Below, one piece after another: positions 46,087 through 57,521 of a DNA stretch of 64,000 bases (position 1 is the stretch's first letter; each line of letters opens with the position of its first letter). Below the pieces are notes generated by a model. That model was not told the origin of the DNA. It was given only the letters and a program-made list of their open reading frames with translations, and searched no databases. Origin of the DNA: Neckera pumila (taxonomy: Eukaryota; Streptophyta; Bryopsida; Hypnales; Neckeraceae); the NCBI GenBank assembly GCA_963969595.1, contig OZ018409.1, positions 25,061,282 through 25,125,281 on the forward strand, given 5' to 3'. The translations under genes and the position numbers were made by a program.

Positions 46087-46360
46087 AAGTAGGTACACCT
46101 AAATGTGCCACTGACCTTAAACCGCCATCTATACTCTCTGTACATTTCCAAAATCAGTTCTATACCTATATGGAAGAAACGCTTTTAGAACCAAACCTTG
46201 TTCCTTAATAACTTTTGCATACAATATCCAAATGCTGCATTCTCTGGTGCGTTGGAACCTCCTTTCACTTGCCAACAAGATAATATGAAAATCTGACCAG
46301 CCCAATAATAGTAACTAGGCACAATACCAATTTGTGGCGGTTTTGGGTGTACCCACCTTA
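46087..46360. mobile_element. AAGGTGGG MITE, copy 2
   Basis: Ends (rightmost better kept) TTTTGGGTGTACCCACCTTA pair with AAAGTAGGTACACCTAAA. Interior blocks match 51497-51758. Confidence 0.75.
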
Positions 46361-49322
46361 AGTTAGCTGCCGGTTCTTCCGGAACATGCAGTATGATAGT
46401 TGCCATCATTTTCCCTCTTCATGCCAGATTCTATCAATGACAAGGTAAACTTGCGACCACTCAGTGACCCTTCAGTCATTGTTCAAAATGACATAATGAT
46501 TCATCTTCCAGCCTTTTCCCCACAAGGCAATGATATCGTTAACTATCATTGCAAATGATATTTTGACTTCCTCAGGATTAAAAAAAAGCAATATAGGACT
46601 TGTACAGCGAACCAGTCAACTGCTTATTAAACAGTGAAAATAATGTGTTTTGCAAGTTTTGCAAGACCCTCCTAAACAAGACTCTTCGGCTGTAGGAGCG
46701 CAGCTACAGTGTTTACATCGATGAATATGGATGGTAGTATAGTACTCCCTTCATCTTGAAATAAATTTTGGGTTTCCTACAAATGGCTAGATTAATACAT
46801 GAGTTGTTCCTATTTTCAAGGCCAATTGTGGAGATATTGTAGCTTCTATAAACCCCATTAGGTGGGAAAGAATGGAAGTCAAAAGTGAAGCTACACATAT
46901 TGAAAACAAGCGATGAAAGCAACAATTTTTTTGTCCTCTTTGGAATTGCTTCAGTAGTCCAGTGGTATTAATTTTGATCATTCTTCAAGCAATGTTTGTG
47001 CAGTGACGTTCATTGATGTCCTTCATATTCAATTCCAACAATGTCTTGTGATTCAACTCCAAGAAAGTCTCAACAAGAGATTTGTTCATAGCACTTTCTG
47101 TACAGTTTTGGGTTGAATTCTTCATCTTTGGTTGGTTAGAGTTTGTGTTTTGATTCCTTTTGCAAGGATCAAATTGCTATATAGTCTTTGGAGTGTGAGA
47201 TTTGCAAATTCTTTTGCTTCAGGATGATCGAACTAGCTCCAATTATTTGTCCATCAAGTTGTGGAGAGCAGATTTTGAATTTAATTTGAGACAATGTTTG
47301 GAAACCCTGGATTTATTTCAAGACTCAGGGAGTAATTATATTTTTCCCAATTATATACTTTCATCCAATACGTAGCAATTCCATCCCTGCTAGGGCGAAA
47401 TAGAGCCAGATTGTCCCAGAAAGAAATAATTTGACTACAAACTGACAACAACCCGTGAAGTTTTTTGCTAGAAAACTTCAAATTAAAAAAAAATCTTGGA
47501 TGAAATCACCAAATTGTGAATGAAAACATAATCATGGATATGTGCTAATGAGATATTTTTACCCAATATGTGGATGAATGTTGAAATTTGGAGCACCACT
47601 ATGAGAGTATTGCCACTAGTTCCGCAAAATTGGACCACGGCATGAAGAATTGGCAAGGCACTTATTGCCTCATGAGATGTGGTGGTGCACTCAAGCCCCA
47701 ATGTTTTGCACCAACCACCCCTTAAAGTCCTCACTAATGTTCTTCCCTTTCTTCTCACACCTCTCACTAGCCTCCATGTCTTCCACTTAGGCCATAGTCA
47801 AAGTTGACCAAGTTGGCGTGAGTATAAAATTGCCCGCTACAAAGGCCCTCTGTTGCCGAGCAAATGTAGGAGAAGAAGAACTCCACAATTTTTAACTTGA
47901 CGGGCTACTAATGTGGAGATGTTTTTGTCAAGATAGGCATGGCAAGCCTGGACTGGTGAGGCCGAAGCCTGGTAGTGAGACTGGTGCCGATGCTCTAACA
48001 TTTTATATCATTTTATATCGCCACTTTGGCACTTCATAAAAATGAAAACAAAGCCCTGATCCCTAGGAATATGAGAATCGTAAAATGGAGATCTTTTTTG
48101 CCAAAACAATTTCTCAGAAGTCAGAAGAATTGTGTTGATTTTCGGGGCGATAATTTGCTGTAAGAAAATCACTGCTCCTGCCCCCACATTACTGTAACTG
48201 TAAGTCTGGAATGGCCTGACACTGCATATGGATGAGGGTTGAATCGTCAATCATCGACCAACAACTCAGTTTTCCCCCTTTTTTTTCTTCTTTTTTAAAG
48301 GGAAATTGAGGTGTTCGCAGTACTTTAGATTCTGTTTTATTATTAATATATTAATTTAAACAAATGGAAATCCATTGCAAAACAAACAACAGACAAGCAA
48401 CCCAGAAGTGAGCCAGGCGCTGGACCAAATGAAAAAGAATTATCAATTCAGTTTGATATATATATACAGTACCGTATCTGCTGCACACGTCTAACTTAAG
48501 GTACAGCAAGCTACACTAATAAAGAGCTTCGGAGTTCAGTGCTTCTGGGGTGGCGCAACTAAGTTAAGCTTAGCGGCATTGCGCAACAACCGAACAATGC
48601 CAATGCCAATGCTAGCTACTTTCTGGAACTATTAAAAAATAAGAGATTCTGCGTACAAGGAACCGAACCCAAAGCCTTGTACATTGCAATCAAAAAAATG
48701 CTCAATCAGAATCCAGAAGCATTTTTGGCATGCTTAAACTAACATAAGTTAGTCTGTCCGGTCAGGACTAGATAAGTTGGAACACAAAGTGAATGCAAAG
48801 CATTGCAAATTCATTGATGATTATGTAAAAGTTAGAGTGAAAATGTTGAAAAAATAGATATGGACAACATGAAAACTTAACCTGAGAAGGACGCCACGGA
48901 CATGAAGTGTTCAATGGATGACAAAGAATCCTTCTATGTAGCATAGAAGTGGAGATGTTCATCTTTGGAATTTGGTATGAAAAGGGGAGGTCTTGTTGAG
49001 TAGTTTGACCTCCAAACTATTGCGTAACCTTTGAGGATTGAGGAAGAACAATGAACTTCAATAGTGATATAAGGGCCTCCTTACATGTATCGGTGGTTGG
49101 AAGGGGGTGCTACAAGTGCAATTAGCCATCGCACATTCATATGGACCTGATGGGTGGAGAAGGATACAATAAGTATTTGACACGTATTGATTCCTTCAAG
49201 ATTGACTAGTCTCCACCAATAGGATTGGTCACCAATACTGGTGAAGCATAGAGTCTTCCTTTTGTGTTTACTGATGATGGCCAAGACAATCGGTGAAGCC
49301 TCTCTTGTCTTATTACTTCAAT
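46361..49322. other. Gene-poor intergenic sequence
   Basis: No gene recognised. A LINE-like tail fragment (aaacaaatggaaatccattgc) lies at about 48358, and a right end of the TTAGAGCATC family (CCGATGCTCTAA) near 47988. Confidence 0.45.
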
Positions 49323-49657
49323 TACAGTGACAAACAAAATTGAGTACTTCGTTGTAGAACCCAACTTCGGCAAGCAACCTGTGGCGATTGAAATCACACA
49401 TTTTGAAATCGAATGAGCAAAGTGTGAGTACAGGAAGTCTTCTTCATATGTGTGAAAAGAAAATTTCAAAAGGCAATAGGGTTTCTAAAAAATTAGGTGT
49501 TGAAGCGGCTAGGGTTAGAGAACTCAATTTTGTTTGTCATCGCCCGTGAACTTTGTTTTGTATTTGCGCACCAATTTGTGCACAATTTCGTGAGACCTTT
49601 TAGCACATTGTGAAGCTCTACGTTTGTAGATTGTGTAGTAGTGAGGATTCCTACAGT

Positions 49658-49908
49658 CATTAGAAGAGATTTGAGGCCTCCAAGAGCCCGCGAGGTATCC
49701 TGCGTTTCCATGCAGGAAAGCTGCTAGCTGATGTGGTTGAGAGAATGCCACGTCAATTTCGAAAAAAATAAAATAAAATTTTGGCCTGAAATGATTATTG
49801 GGAGAGAATTTTTTTTTCCTGACAACCCATACCAGCTGTTCACAAATATGGCCAGATAAGGGAACGGGCTTGAAACGGCCCTCCAATGCCCTCAAATTTC
49901 TTCTAATG
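49658..49908. mobile_element. CATTAG MITE, copy 3 (in the Tc1-like element)
   Basis: 251 bp with ends CATTAGAAGAGATTTGAGG and CTCAAATTTCTTCTAATG, in opposite orientation to copies 1 and 2. It ends ten bases before the transposase ATG, so it probably displaced or separated the promoter. Confidence 0.82.
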
Positions 49909-49917
49909 TCTTCTTCT

Positions 49918-51003
49918 ATGCCTCGATCATCTCAGTTGCAAAAGCTCCAGGTGCTAAAGCAACTCAAAAATGGCAATTCAACACGGAAGGTTGTAGATGC
50001 AGTAGGCATGAGTCAATCCTGGGTTGTTCATTTGAGAAGGGAGATTGCTGGGGAGATTGAGAAGCAAAAAGGAGGGCGCCCAAGACTTCTTATTGCGAGA
50101 GAGAGGCGATGCTGTGTGACCTTGCTCATTGAAGGTCGTCTTGGAATTGCATCAAAAAGAGCGGCAGAAATTCGAAAAGAATCAGGTAAAAATGTGTCTG
50201 TTGTAGTTGTGAGGCGTACTTTGAGATGGGAAGGTTTGGCTGCAAGAGTGCGATAGAGGAAGCCCCTATTGACACAAAAGCATATTTTGGCACGGTTGAG
50301 ATTTGTTCAAAGGTATGCAAATTGGACCATTCATGATTGGAAACGCGTTATCTTCAGTGATGAGATGAAGATAAAGAAGTGTATGAATAGGAAGTGCTTA
50401 ACAATGTAAATAAGAAATAATCTCAAACAAAAAAAGGGTGAAAAACAGGTTTAATTCCGATGGTAGGTCATGGTGTTGGATTATAGATGGAGAACATGTC
50501 CAACCGCAACATGTCCAACAAACAGTCAAACATGGCGGTGGACATGTCATGATTTGGGGTTGTATGATGGCTTTTGGACTTGGAGCTTGGCATAGAATTG
50601 AAGGAGTGATGGATAGGTATGTGTACAAATTTATTTTGGAAAACTTCTTATGGTCTACAATCCGGCATTACAATTTGGATCCAAGCAACATAGTGTTTCA
50701 ACAAGATAATGATCCGAAACACACAAGTAAGATGGTGCAGGAATGGCTTAAATTACAGCCATTTCAACTTCTCTAGTGGCCTGCTCAATCACCAAATTTG
50801 AATCCCATGGAGCATTTTGGGCTCTTTTGAAACGACGTTTGAATGGATTTTCTACACCTCCGAGAAGAATTGAAGAATTGTGGAAGTGTGTGTGCATTGT
50901 TTCTTCTAGTTTCAGTGAGGAGGATTGCATGGCACTAAATGAGAGCATGCCGCAAAGAATTGCTGCTGTATTGGCAGCTAGAGGCTACTGGACAGATTAT
51001 TGA
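49918..51003 (+). pseudogene. Tc1-like DD34E transposase, with probable intron and two TAG stops
   Basis: A single frame reads through from ATG 49918 apart from TAG at 50254-50256, a 70-nt insertion at 50379-50448 that fits a GT-AG intron, and TAG at 50774-50776. N-terminal residues form a helix-turn-helix (STRKVVDAVGMSQSWVV) and a GRPR motif. The catalytic triad is kept: first Asp in IFSDEM, second in QQDNDPKHTS, then 34 positions to Glu in NPMEHFW, the Tc1 DD34E spacing. Joining across the intron restores the family's normal SDE-to-FNSDGR distance. Both stops could each be one base from a coding codon, so inactivation looks recent. It moves DNA by cut and paste in family members; this copy is predicted inactive. 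Confidence 0.9.
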
Positions 51004-51496
51004 AGTTCAAAGAAGTAGATTGAACAATACTGAGTACTTGCATATGGTTGTTGATTATAAATTGTACAAAATTATCTAGTTTTCAATCTGATGTATAACT
51101 CTACGTACATGTATATGACCCTATTTGCTTTTGAATGCACTCAACTTCAAAAAAGAGTCACTACATTGTGTGCAATGGCTTGCCGAAGTTGTCTTCTTCA
51201 ACAAAGTACTCAATTTCGTTTGTCACTGTAGCACCGTGGTCACATGTAAACTGGCCCTAAGAAGGACCTCTTCACCTCTCCTACTCACAACATGTCAATG
51301 AAGTTAGCCCTTCATATCACCAAACAAAAATATCTTATATTTTATGGTGCATGTGATACTTTAATAAAAAACAAAGTATTAAACTTTTGACATTAAATGA
51401 CTTAAATTCCACTGTTTGGCCCATTTTTTAAAATATATTTAGGCATTTGCAACATTAATTAATTAATTTTCCAATGTTATGTTATGGGTTGGTTCT

Positions 51497-51758
51497 CAAG
51501 TGGGTGTCCCCAATGCGCCATTGACCCTAAATCACCATCTTCACTCTGTGTACATCTGCATAATCAATTATGTACCTATGTAGAAGAAATTGTATTAACC
51601 AAACTTTGTTCCTTCATAACTTTTGCATACGGTATTCAAAAGTTGTGTTCATTGGTGCATTGGAACCTCCTTTCACTTGCCAAAAAGAAAATATGAAAAT
51701 TTGACCAGTCTATCCAGGCACAGTACCCCAAAGTGGCGGTTTTGGGGTACCCATCTTA
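51497..51758. mobile_element. AAGGTGGG MITE, copy 3
   Basis: Left CAAGTGGGTGTCCCCAA and right TTGGGGTACCCATCTTA are inverted. Interior: gtacctatgtagaagaaat, ttcataacttttgcata and ttggaacctcctttcacttgcc. Confidence 0.8.
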
Positions 51759-52943
51759 TGTCATACAGAGCTGGTGCAGTACAACCGCAGGGCCTGAACC
51801 CCGGCCCTCGACAGATGATTACCGTAAGTCATAACTTTCGGAGGTCAAAACGGTGTCCCATAAGAAGGGAATTGGAGCAAGATATCGGTAGCAAAGCCAG
51901 TCCGAGTGCCCGACTCCTCCGTACCCCAACCCACACGGCAGGCGTCCCGTCCCGCCCGGCAAGTAATAATAATTTCCTCCGGCCGCAAGCTTTGCATTCA
52001 AGTCCGGAACACAAAAATCCAGCCCCAAGCAGTCCTCTCTTTCTTTGGAGTTCGGACCGTCAGTCTCACGCAGCAAAAGCGAAGCAAGCAAAGCGAGATG
52101 TCCCAGGCAGCAGGCAGGAGAGCAAAACCAACAAGGGAAACCCAACAAACGAACGGCAGACTGACGTCGCGGGATGGGCAATTGCGGAACTGCCCTCCTG
52201 CTCCTCCTGCTCCACCTCCGTCCTGCACCTCCTGACAGCACCCGCTCTCCAATGTCCCCTTACTTTACTGCGCCGGCCAGGTGGGGACTGCGGACCGTCC
52301 CTGGCTCCCCTGTCCTGCAAGGCTGCTTCACTTGCTTCGGTCCCCAGCCCAGCCAGCCTCTCCAGTAACTAATCATCTTCAAAAATCGAGACTGCCGTGA
52401 CTCGGACCCACCCTCCTCCCACGGTCGCACGGTCCCACGGTTCTCGGTCCCACGCCCTCCGCCTCACCTGGCTCGGTCCCGTTTGCCCCACTTCCTGAAC
52501 TTGAATCTCCGTCTGCCTGGTAAGGTACTTGCTGAAGCGAGCTTAAGTTAAGCTTACTGCACCTTACAGTTGTGTAGAAGCGCTCTCATCTGCCACCCTC
52601 GCATCTTTGGTTCTGCACCTCCTGTGACGGAAGGGACAGGAGGATGGACGGGATAGGAACGGGGTGATTTCTGTCGGGGGAAGCTTTTCGTTTTCTTTTT
52701 TTCCTTTTTAGTTTTGGAGTTGTGAAGTTTGGATGGTGTTTGGGTTGGGATGGGGTGGCATGGGTTGGTTTGGGCGATGGCATGGTGATGTGCGAGAGGT
52801 TTTGTAAGGGAAGGGGATGTAAGCGAGCTTGGAATGAAGCTCCTGCAAGCAATGGCGACAGGGTTGGTGCGAGGAGTGTGAGCAGGCAGCTGCTAGTGGG
52901 GGTGGGGGTGGGGGTGGTGCGAGGCGGGAGAGGAGCTAGAGAG
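51759..52943 (+). promoter_or_regulatory. GC-richer upstream region and leader of the RCC1 gene
   Basis: Base composition rises sharply from about 51770. A 249-codon open frame (51623-52372) spans MITE and leader and is not credible. A hairpin (GTAAGGT...ACCTTAC around AGCTTAAGTTAAGCT) lies at 52520-52567. No clear TATA box. Confidence 0.4.
52897..52916 (+). promoter_or_regulatory. Candidate RNA G-quadruplex just before the RCC1 start
   Basis: Three runs of five G separated by single T, followed by GG, on the coding strand and 28 nt upstream of the ATG at 52944. This could slow scanning ribosomes if transcribed. Confidence 0.45.
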
Positions 52944-55900
52944 ATGGCGGTTGCGGCGGGCGATGCGGAAGTTGAACCGAGAGCGACGACGGTGGTGCAA
53001 GTGGCTGCAGGCGAAGCGCACTCTCTTGCTCTTACAGGTGGGGTGGTCTAACTTGTTTGGGAAGCATGAATGGTAGATTTTGGGTGTGTGGATCTTTGGT
53101 GGATTGTTTTCTGGTTTTTGAGGTGGTGACTGGATCTTCGGGGGGTGGGTGAGCTTTAGCTCGGGGTTCTGTTGTGGTCGTGGTGAATTCGTTGGAGTGG
53201 CGGCGACGGTGACTTTGTAGGAAACCAGGGCATCAGTTGTAGTGGGAACGTTGGGATTCGTTTGTAGCAAAGAAAATATCATTCTTGGGAGACAATCCAT
53301 TGCGCCATGGATTCTTCCAAGGCGCTGCAATGGGAAGGCGCGCTAGTGGCCGATCTCTCGCTCTCTGCCGTGCTGAGTATCCACCTTTTCCTGACTTTTG
53401 AAAGCATCTCTGCTTTTTCTGGAAAACTTGTGAAACTCGTCGTACAGTGTATAATTTTTTCATGATTCGGTTCAATTTCTAGCTTTAATAAACCGTTAGA
53501 CTGATAAAGGAGGATCATTGGTACTCATTGGTAGCAGCAATGTCAGCAACGGTATTGATGAACAGGAACTTAGATTCTCGTTTTGTAACAATCTAGAGAT
53601 GATTTGCGACTTCGTTAGATCTGACTGAAAACTACATTCCGAGTTCGGCGTCAGGAGTGAATGAAGGCAACCGTGGAATGCTGAGATTTAGAGCAGCAGT
53701 AAGACATCGGTTACTGCAGGTGTGCAACAGGAGTTTTGCGGTGGATTGACGCTGGCAAGATTCTGTTTGAGAACTTTTGCAAAAGTTTGTTGAAGTGAGT
53801 ATTCATCAGTCTCAGAGTTTTTGCGGAATGCTGGTCTTGCGAAGCATTGTGATTGAATTTGGCTGTGGTGCGGCTGCTGGTGCAGCCAGTGGGCAGGTGT
53901 ACGCATGGGGTCGAGGCCTGTTCGGGCGCCTGGGTGCCGGCGTTTTGCAAGACGAGCATCTGCCCACGCTCGTGGAGGTCAGTGGCGAGGAGTTTCGCGA
54001 CGACGACTCACAAAGCTCCCACTCGGAGGCCAGCTACTCGTTGTCCACCCGCGACGACCCCCGGTCCCGCGAGCGCGAACGTGAGCGGGAAGCGGAGCGG
54101 GCGAATCGCTCCATTTTCAAACAAGTAGCGGCGGGGTCGTATCACAGCCTCGCGCTCGCCGCGGACGGAACTGTCTGGTCGTGGGGATTCAATGCCTGTA
54201 TCCAAATCCAACTGTCAAACTTTGTGCATCCAAGTCGTGCAGTTTTTTTTGGTTTTCAAGAATTTTATGTTTTGAGTGTCTTCTGATTGTGAGCGGATCC
54301 CCAATGTGAGTGCGATTTCTTAACTGAAACATGGACGGTCAGCTGGGTCGTGAAAGGGCCGCATCGTTTCCCGCGCCCATAAATTTCCCGGCGCGGAGCT
54401 TTACTTCCAGCGACGAGACCACATGGAAGAGCGGTCACCTCGGGCGACCCGAGATCTCCAAGCAGACGAAGGTCATGCTGGTAGATGCGGGCGGAATGGT
54501 GTCGGGCGCGGTGGACCAGGAAGGCGGATTGTGGCTTTGGGGGCAAGTGCCACCGCCGTCATGCGACCGTGAAACGCCGAATTCCAGCCCCGACAGTGCA
54601 GACTTCGGGTTCGCCCTCACCAACATCGAGAAGCCCGAGCGCGTGCGCGCGCTCATGGGTACGCGCGTCTACCGCGTCGCATGCGGAAACGAGCACATCG
54701 TCGCGCTCGTCGAAGGCCGTGACGGCGCCGCGGATTTCTGCTCGTGGGGGATGAATACTTACGGCCAGCTCGGCCTCGGCGACATGGAGCCGCGCGCCAT
54801 ACCCACGCTCGTCTCGACGCTGGCCGCCTCGCAAATAGGCACCACGGTGGACATCGCATGCGGCGCTTTCCACACCGCAGTGATCACGGTGAAAGACGAC
54901 GAGCTTTCGTCGACGGATTACGCGATGCCAGACCCCTCCGCCTCCCCAATGCGCTCCAAACTGCAACCAGCGCAGATGATGGGATCACCTAAACTCCGTG
55001 GCCGACAAATCAACGAGCAGTACATGGAGTCGCCCAAGCTGCGGTCGCGGCCCGGCGAGCGCTACCCCGGTGCGTTTCCTTACCCGGGCGTGCACCACAG
55101 CAACACTAATGGATTCGGCAACTTCGGGAGTCACTACAGTGCGGCTTTCAGCGACTCGAGCTCCTCCCCGAAGCTGAGCTCGCGAGGGTCGTCGCAAGTT
55201 TCCATGAACGGAGGATCCCGAATGCAAGGGCGGCCCTCGAACGTAGGCATGGAGGGCCACGTCTCGATTTGCTGGACGTTTGGCCAAGGCGAGAATGGGC
55301 AATTAGGTCACGGCACCACGTCGAATCTCACCGTGCCAACTCCAGTGAGCGGCTTGCCCAGCCGGGAGAGATTGCGCACCGTCGTCTGTGGATTGTTTCA
55401 CACGGGCTCGGTGACTGAAACAGGGGATGTATGGGTATGGGGTATGGAAGGCGGTCTAGGATTATGTCCCGGGATCGGTCCACCTGGTGCGAAGAGCGGC
55501 GACGCGCTCACGCCGGTGCGTGTTTTTGGTGAATCGTCCGCGAAGTGTAACCCCGTGACAGGGGCGAAAGGAATCGCCTGTGGCGCGGCGCATACCATTA
55601 CGGTGGCGAGCAATGGCAAGGACATTTGGGCGTGGGGGCGCGGGCAGAGTGGCGTGCTGGGCTTTGGTCACGCGTCAGACAGTTGGTTTCCGTGTCCCGT
55701 GGTATGGCCTCCAGGATCGAACGCGAAAGATTTGAAAGACCAACTACCAGAGATGGAGCCCATGTTCGAGCGAAATTCCACAAGCCGCGGATCCAGCCGA
55801 TCGAAAGTTCGCACCGGCGACGCTAGGCTGTATGCCAAAGAGGGACTCGAGGTGGACGCGCGCCCGCCGCGAGGGAAACCCGTAGCGGATTTCAATCGAC

Positions 55901-57521
55901 TCTCGCGACGTGGTGACGACTTCCGACCCAACCACCAAGACGATCAAAGATACGAGGAACCTCTGCGCGCCACCGCAAAAGCGTACGAAGATCCGCGGTT
56001 CGAAAAGATTCGGGAAGCGTTCGAGGAATCCAGATTCGCTCCAAAGGGACATGACGATCCGAGGTTTGCTTCAAAGGGGCAGGACGACCCAAGGTTTCGA
56101 GACTATGACGATGGGTCACGATTCTCGAACCGGGACACAGAGGGGAACAATCCCAGACCTCGAGCTATGGAAGAAGCGCGCGCTATGAACGGCAACTATG
56201 AGAATGGCGCCACGCAACCAGGCGACGATGTAAGCTCCCTGAAAGCCGAGTTGGACGAATGCCGGAGGTATGCGGAGACGCTCCATTCGGCAGTTTTCGG
56301 GGGACTGGAGAATTTTCCACACCAACAGCTCCTCCGTGACGGGGGGGACGACACGGACTCGCAGCAGAGCCGCGGCAATGGCAGCGCCAATGGGAAGAAT
56401 AAGCCCTTACTGAACTGGCAGCGTTGTATAGAGCTGGCCGCGGACCAAGAGCTGGTAACAAATCCTCCGCATTCTCGTGTCCCTTTTCTGAGAATTCTCA
56501 TTTCCATTCTCTGAGACTCCAGTCTCCTGGGAAATTCACACCGAGTTTTCTGAAAAAGTGGATACTTTGACATAAGACCATGATGGATTTTCCATAACTG
56601 GTACTGCATAGAGTGGCTTGGTTTTGGCGTGAGTGGTTGGGATTGGTAGATACAGATGGGTGAGATATTGAAGTGGTTTGAACCCTCACATAAATTGTGA
56701 ATTTTGAGACAAACTCATTTACCTAATCAGCTAATACTTGGTGAGAACGTCCCATTAGAATCTATATGATACTGAATGAAGGTGTTGTTTGTCTATCTTA
56801 TTCTCTGTCTTTCTGTGTGTTTGTCTATTTTTCAAAAATTGTGATTGTGATGGTGGTCCCTGTCGGAATGCGATACTTGACTCAAGTCCCTTCATCATTT
56901 TAATTCTTAAAGAACCATCCATTACATTTATTCCAGTTATACTCCCGTGCATGGTCTTATGCATGGGAGCACCCTCAACTATTTCGAGGCCAACTAGTTC
57001 TAGTATATTCGTATTTGTCATCCATGATCCCAAGAACGCTTCTGTGTGGAATGAAAGACTTGAATCCCTTCTTTTTGGTCTTACTCTTGAAAGAGAAAAA
57101 GCTAATTGTTAGGTTTCTGCTTGTTTTGCCTCGACGTGTATGTTTCAACTACTTCCATGCTGGTTTCCTAAACCCTAAACCCAGATCGTTACCGTAACCA
57201 TGGAGTGGATGATTTGTCGTGCAGGTGCAGCTGGAGTTGTTTTACAAGAGTATGAGGAACAGGATCAAGGACGTCATATTCCAACGACGGATGGAGGATT
57301 GGTATCGACGCTGCATGTTGACGTTGTCCCCGAACCAGTTTCAGGAGCCGCCTCCAGTGAGGGATCCATTCTCCGCACAAAGCACACCTCCAGTAGAGGG
57401 GCCGGGAGAGTTTGCCATGAGAATTTCCGGCATTCTCACGGACCGAGGGGAGATGCTTCCTCCAGCTGCGTTGGCCGCCTCTCTTGCCGAGTTTCGCATG
57501 CTGTCACAGCGGCGCAGATAG
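52944..57521 (+). CDS. RCC1-repeat protein with disordered insert and C-terminal domain
   Basis: Four exons (52944-53037, 53886-54197, 54335-56454, 57225-57521) give 940 residues. Introns 1 and 3 are GT-AG; intron 2 is discussed separately. RCC1 repeats fill residues 1 to about 590: VAAGEAHSLAL, VYAWGRGLFGRLG, VAAGSYHSLAL, VWSWGFN-YGQLGR, ACGNEHIVALV, CSWGMNTYGQLGLG, IACGAFHTAVI, FGQGENGQLGHG, VCGLFHTGSV, VWVWGMEGGLG and IACGAAHTITV, broken by a ~95-residue Ser-rich insert. Residues 590-765 are charged and disordered with DDPRF-type repeats. A short coiled coil (about 766-795) and a C-terminal module (LELFYKSMRNRIKDVIFQRR) follow. The start was chosen because the first RCC1 motif begins soon after; an in-frame upstream start at 52722 exists. 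RCC1 propellers bind chromatin, GTPases or partners such as those of UVR8; the partner here is unknown. Exon 3 is GC-rich, unlike its surroundings. Confidence 0.9.
54198..54334 (+). other. Probable U12-type intron ending in GG
   Basis: The 137-nt intron starts GTATCC (U12 donor consensus RTATCC) and has TTTCTTAAC at 54316-54324, close to the U12 branch consensus, 11 nt before the inferred 3' end at 54334. Splicing there joins T to AC and restores AYGQLG in the RCC1 repeat. The last two bases are GG, not AG. The nearest AG (54341-54342) needs a phase-0 donor that is not present at this site. Confidence 0.55.

Larger units (their letters stand above)
49325..51228 (+). mobile_element. Tc1-like transposon, nearly full length
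   Basis: Terminal inverted repeats of about 54 bp: CAGTGACAAACAAAATTGAG at 49325 and CTCAATTTCGTTTGTCACTG ending 51228. Similarity continues inward through GTACTT, GTTG and CAACTTCGGCAAGC. TA lies outside both ends (49323-49324 and 51229-51230). It encodes a transposase pseudogene at 49918-51003 and is hit by a CATTAG MITE (49658-49908). A third terminus-like word (CTCAATTTTGTTTGTCATCG) at about 49518 suggests an internal or solo end. Confidence 0.88.

Noticed and set aside
51623..52372. 249-codon open frame on the plus strand
   Set aside because: It starts inside a MITE, has no domain, is low complexity and overlaps equally long frames on the other strand; it is a by-product of GC-rich leader sequence.
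54331..54342. RCC1 gene starting at ATG 54331
   Set aside because: The preceding exons at 52944 and 53886 supply the missing RCC1 repeats in the right phases, so this ATG is created by sequence at the intron end.
54559..54966. Minus-strand frames opposite RCC1 exon 3
   Set aside because: These are shadows of a GC-rich real coding exon.
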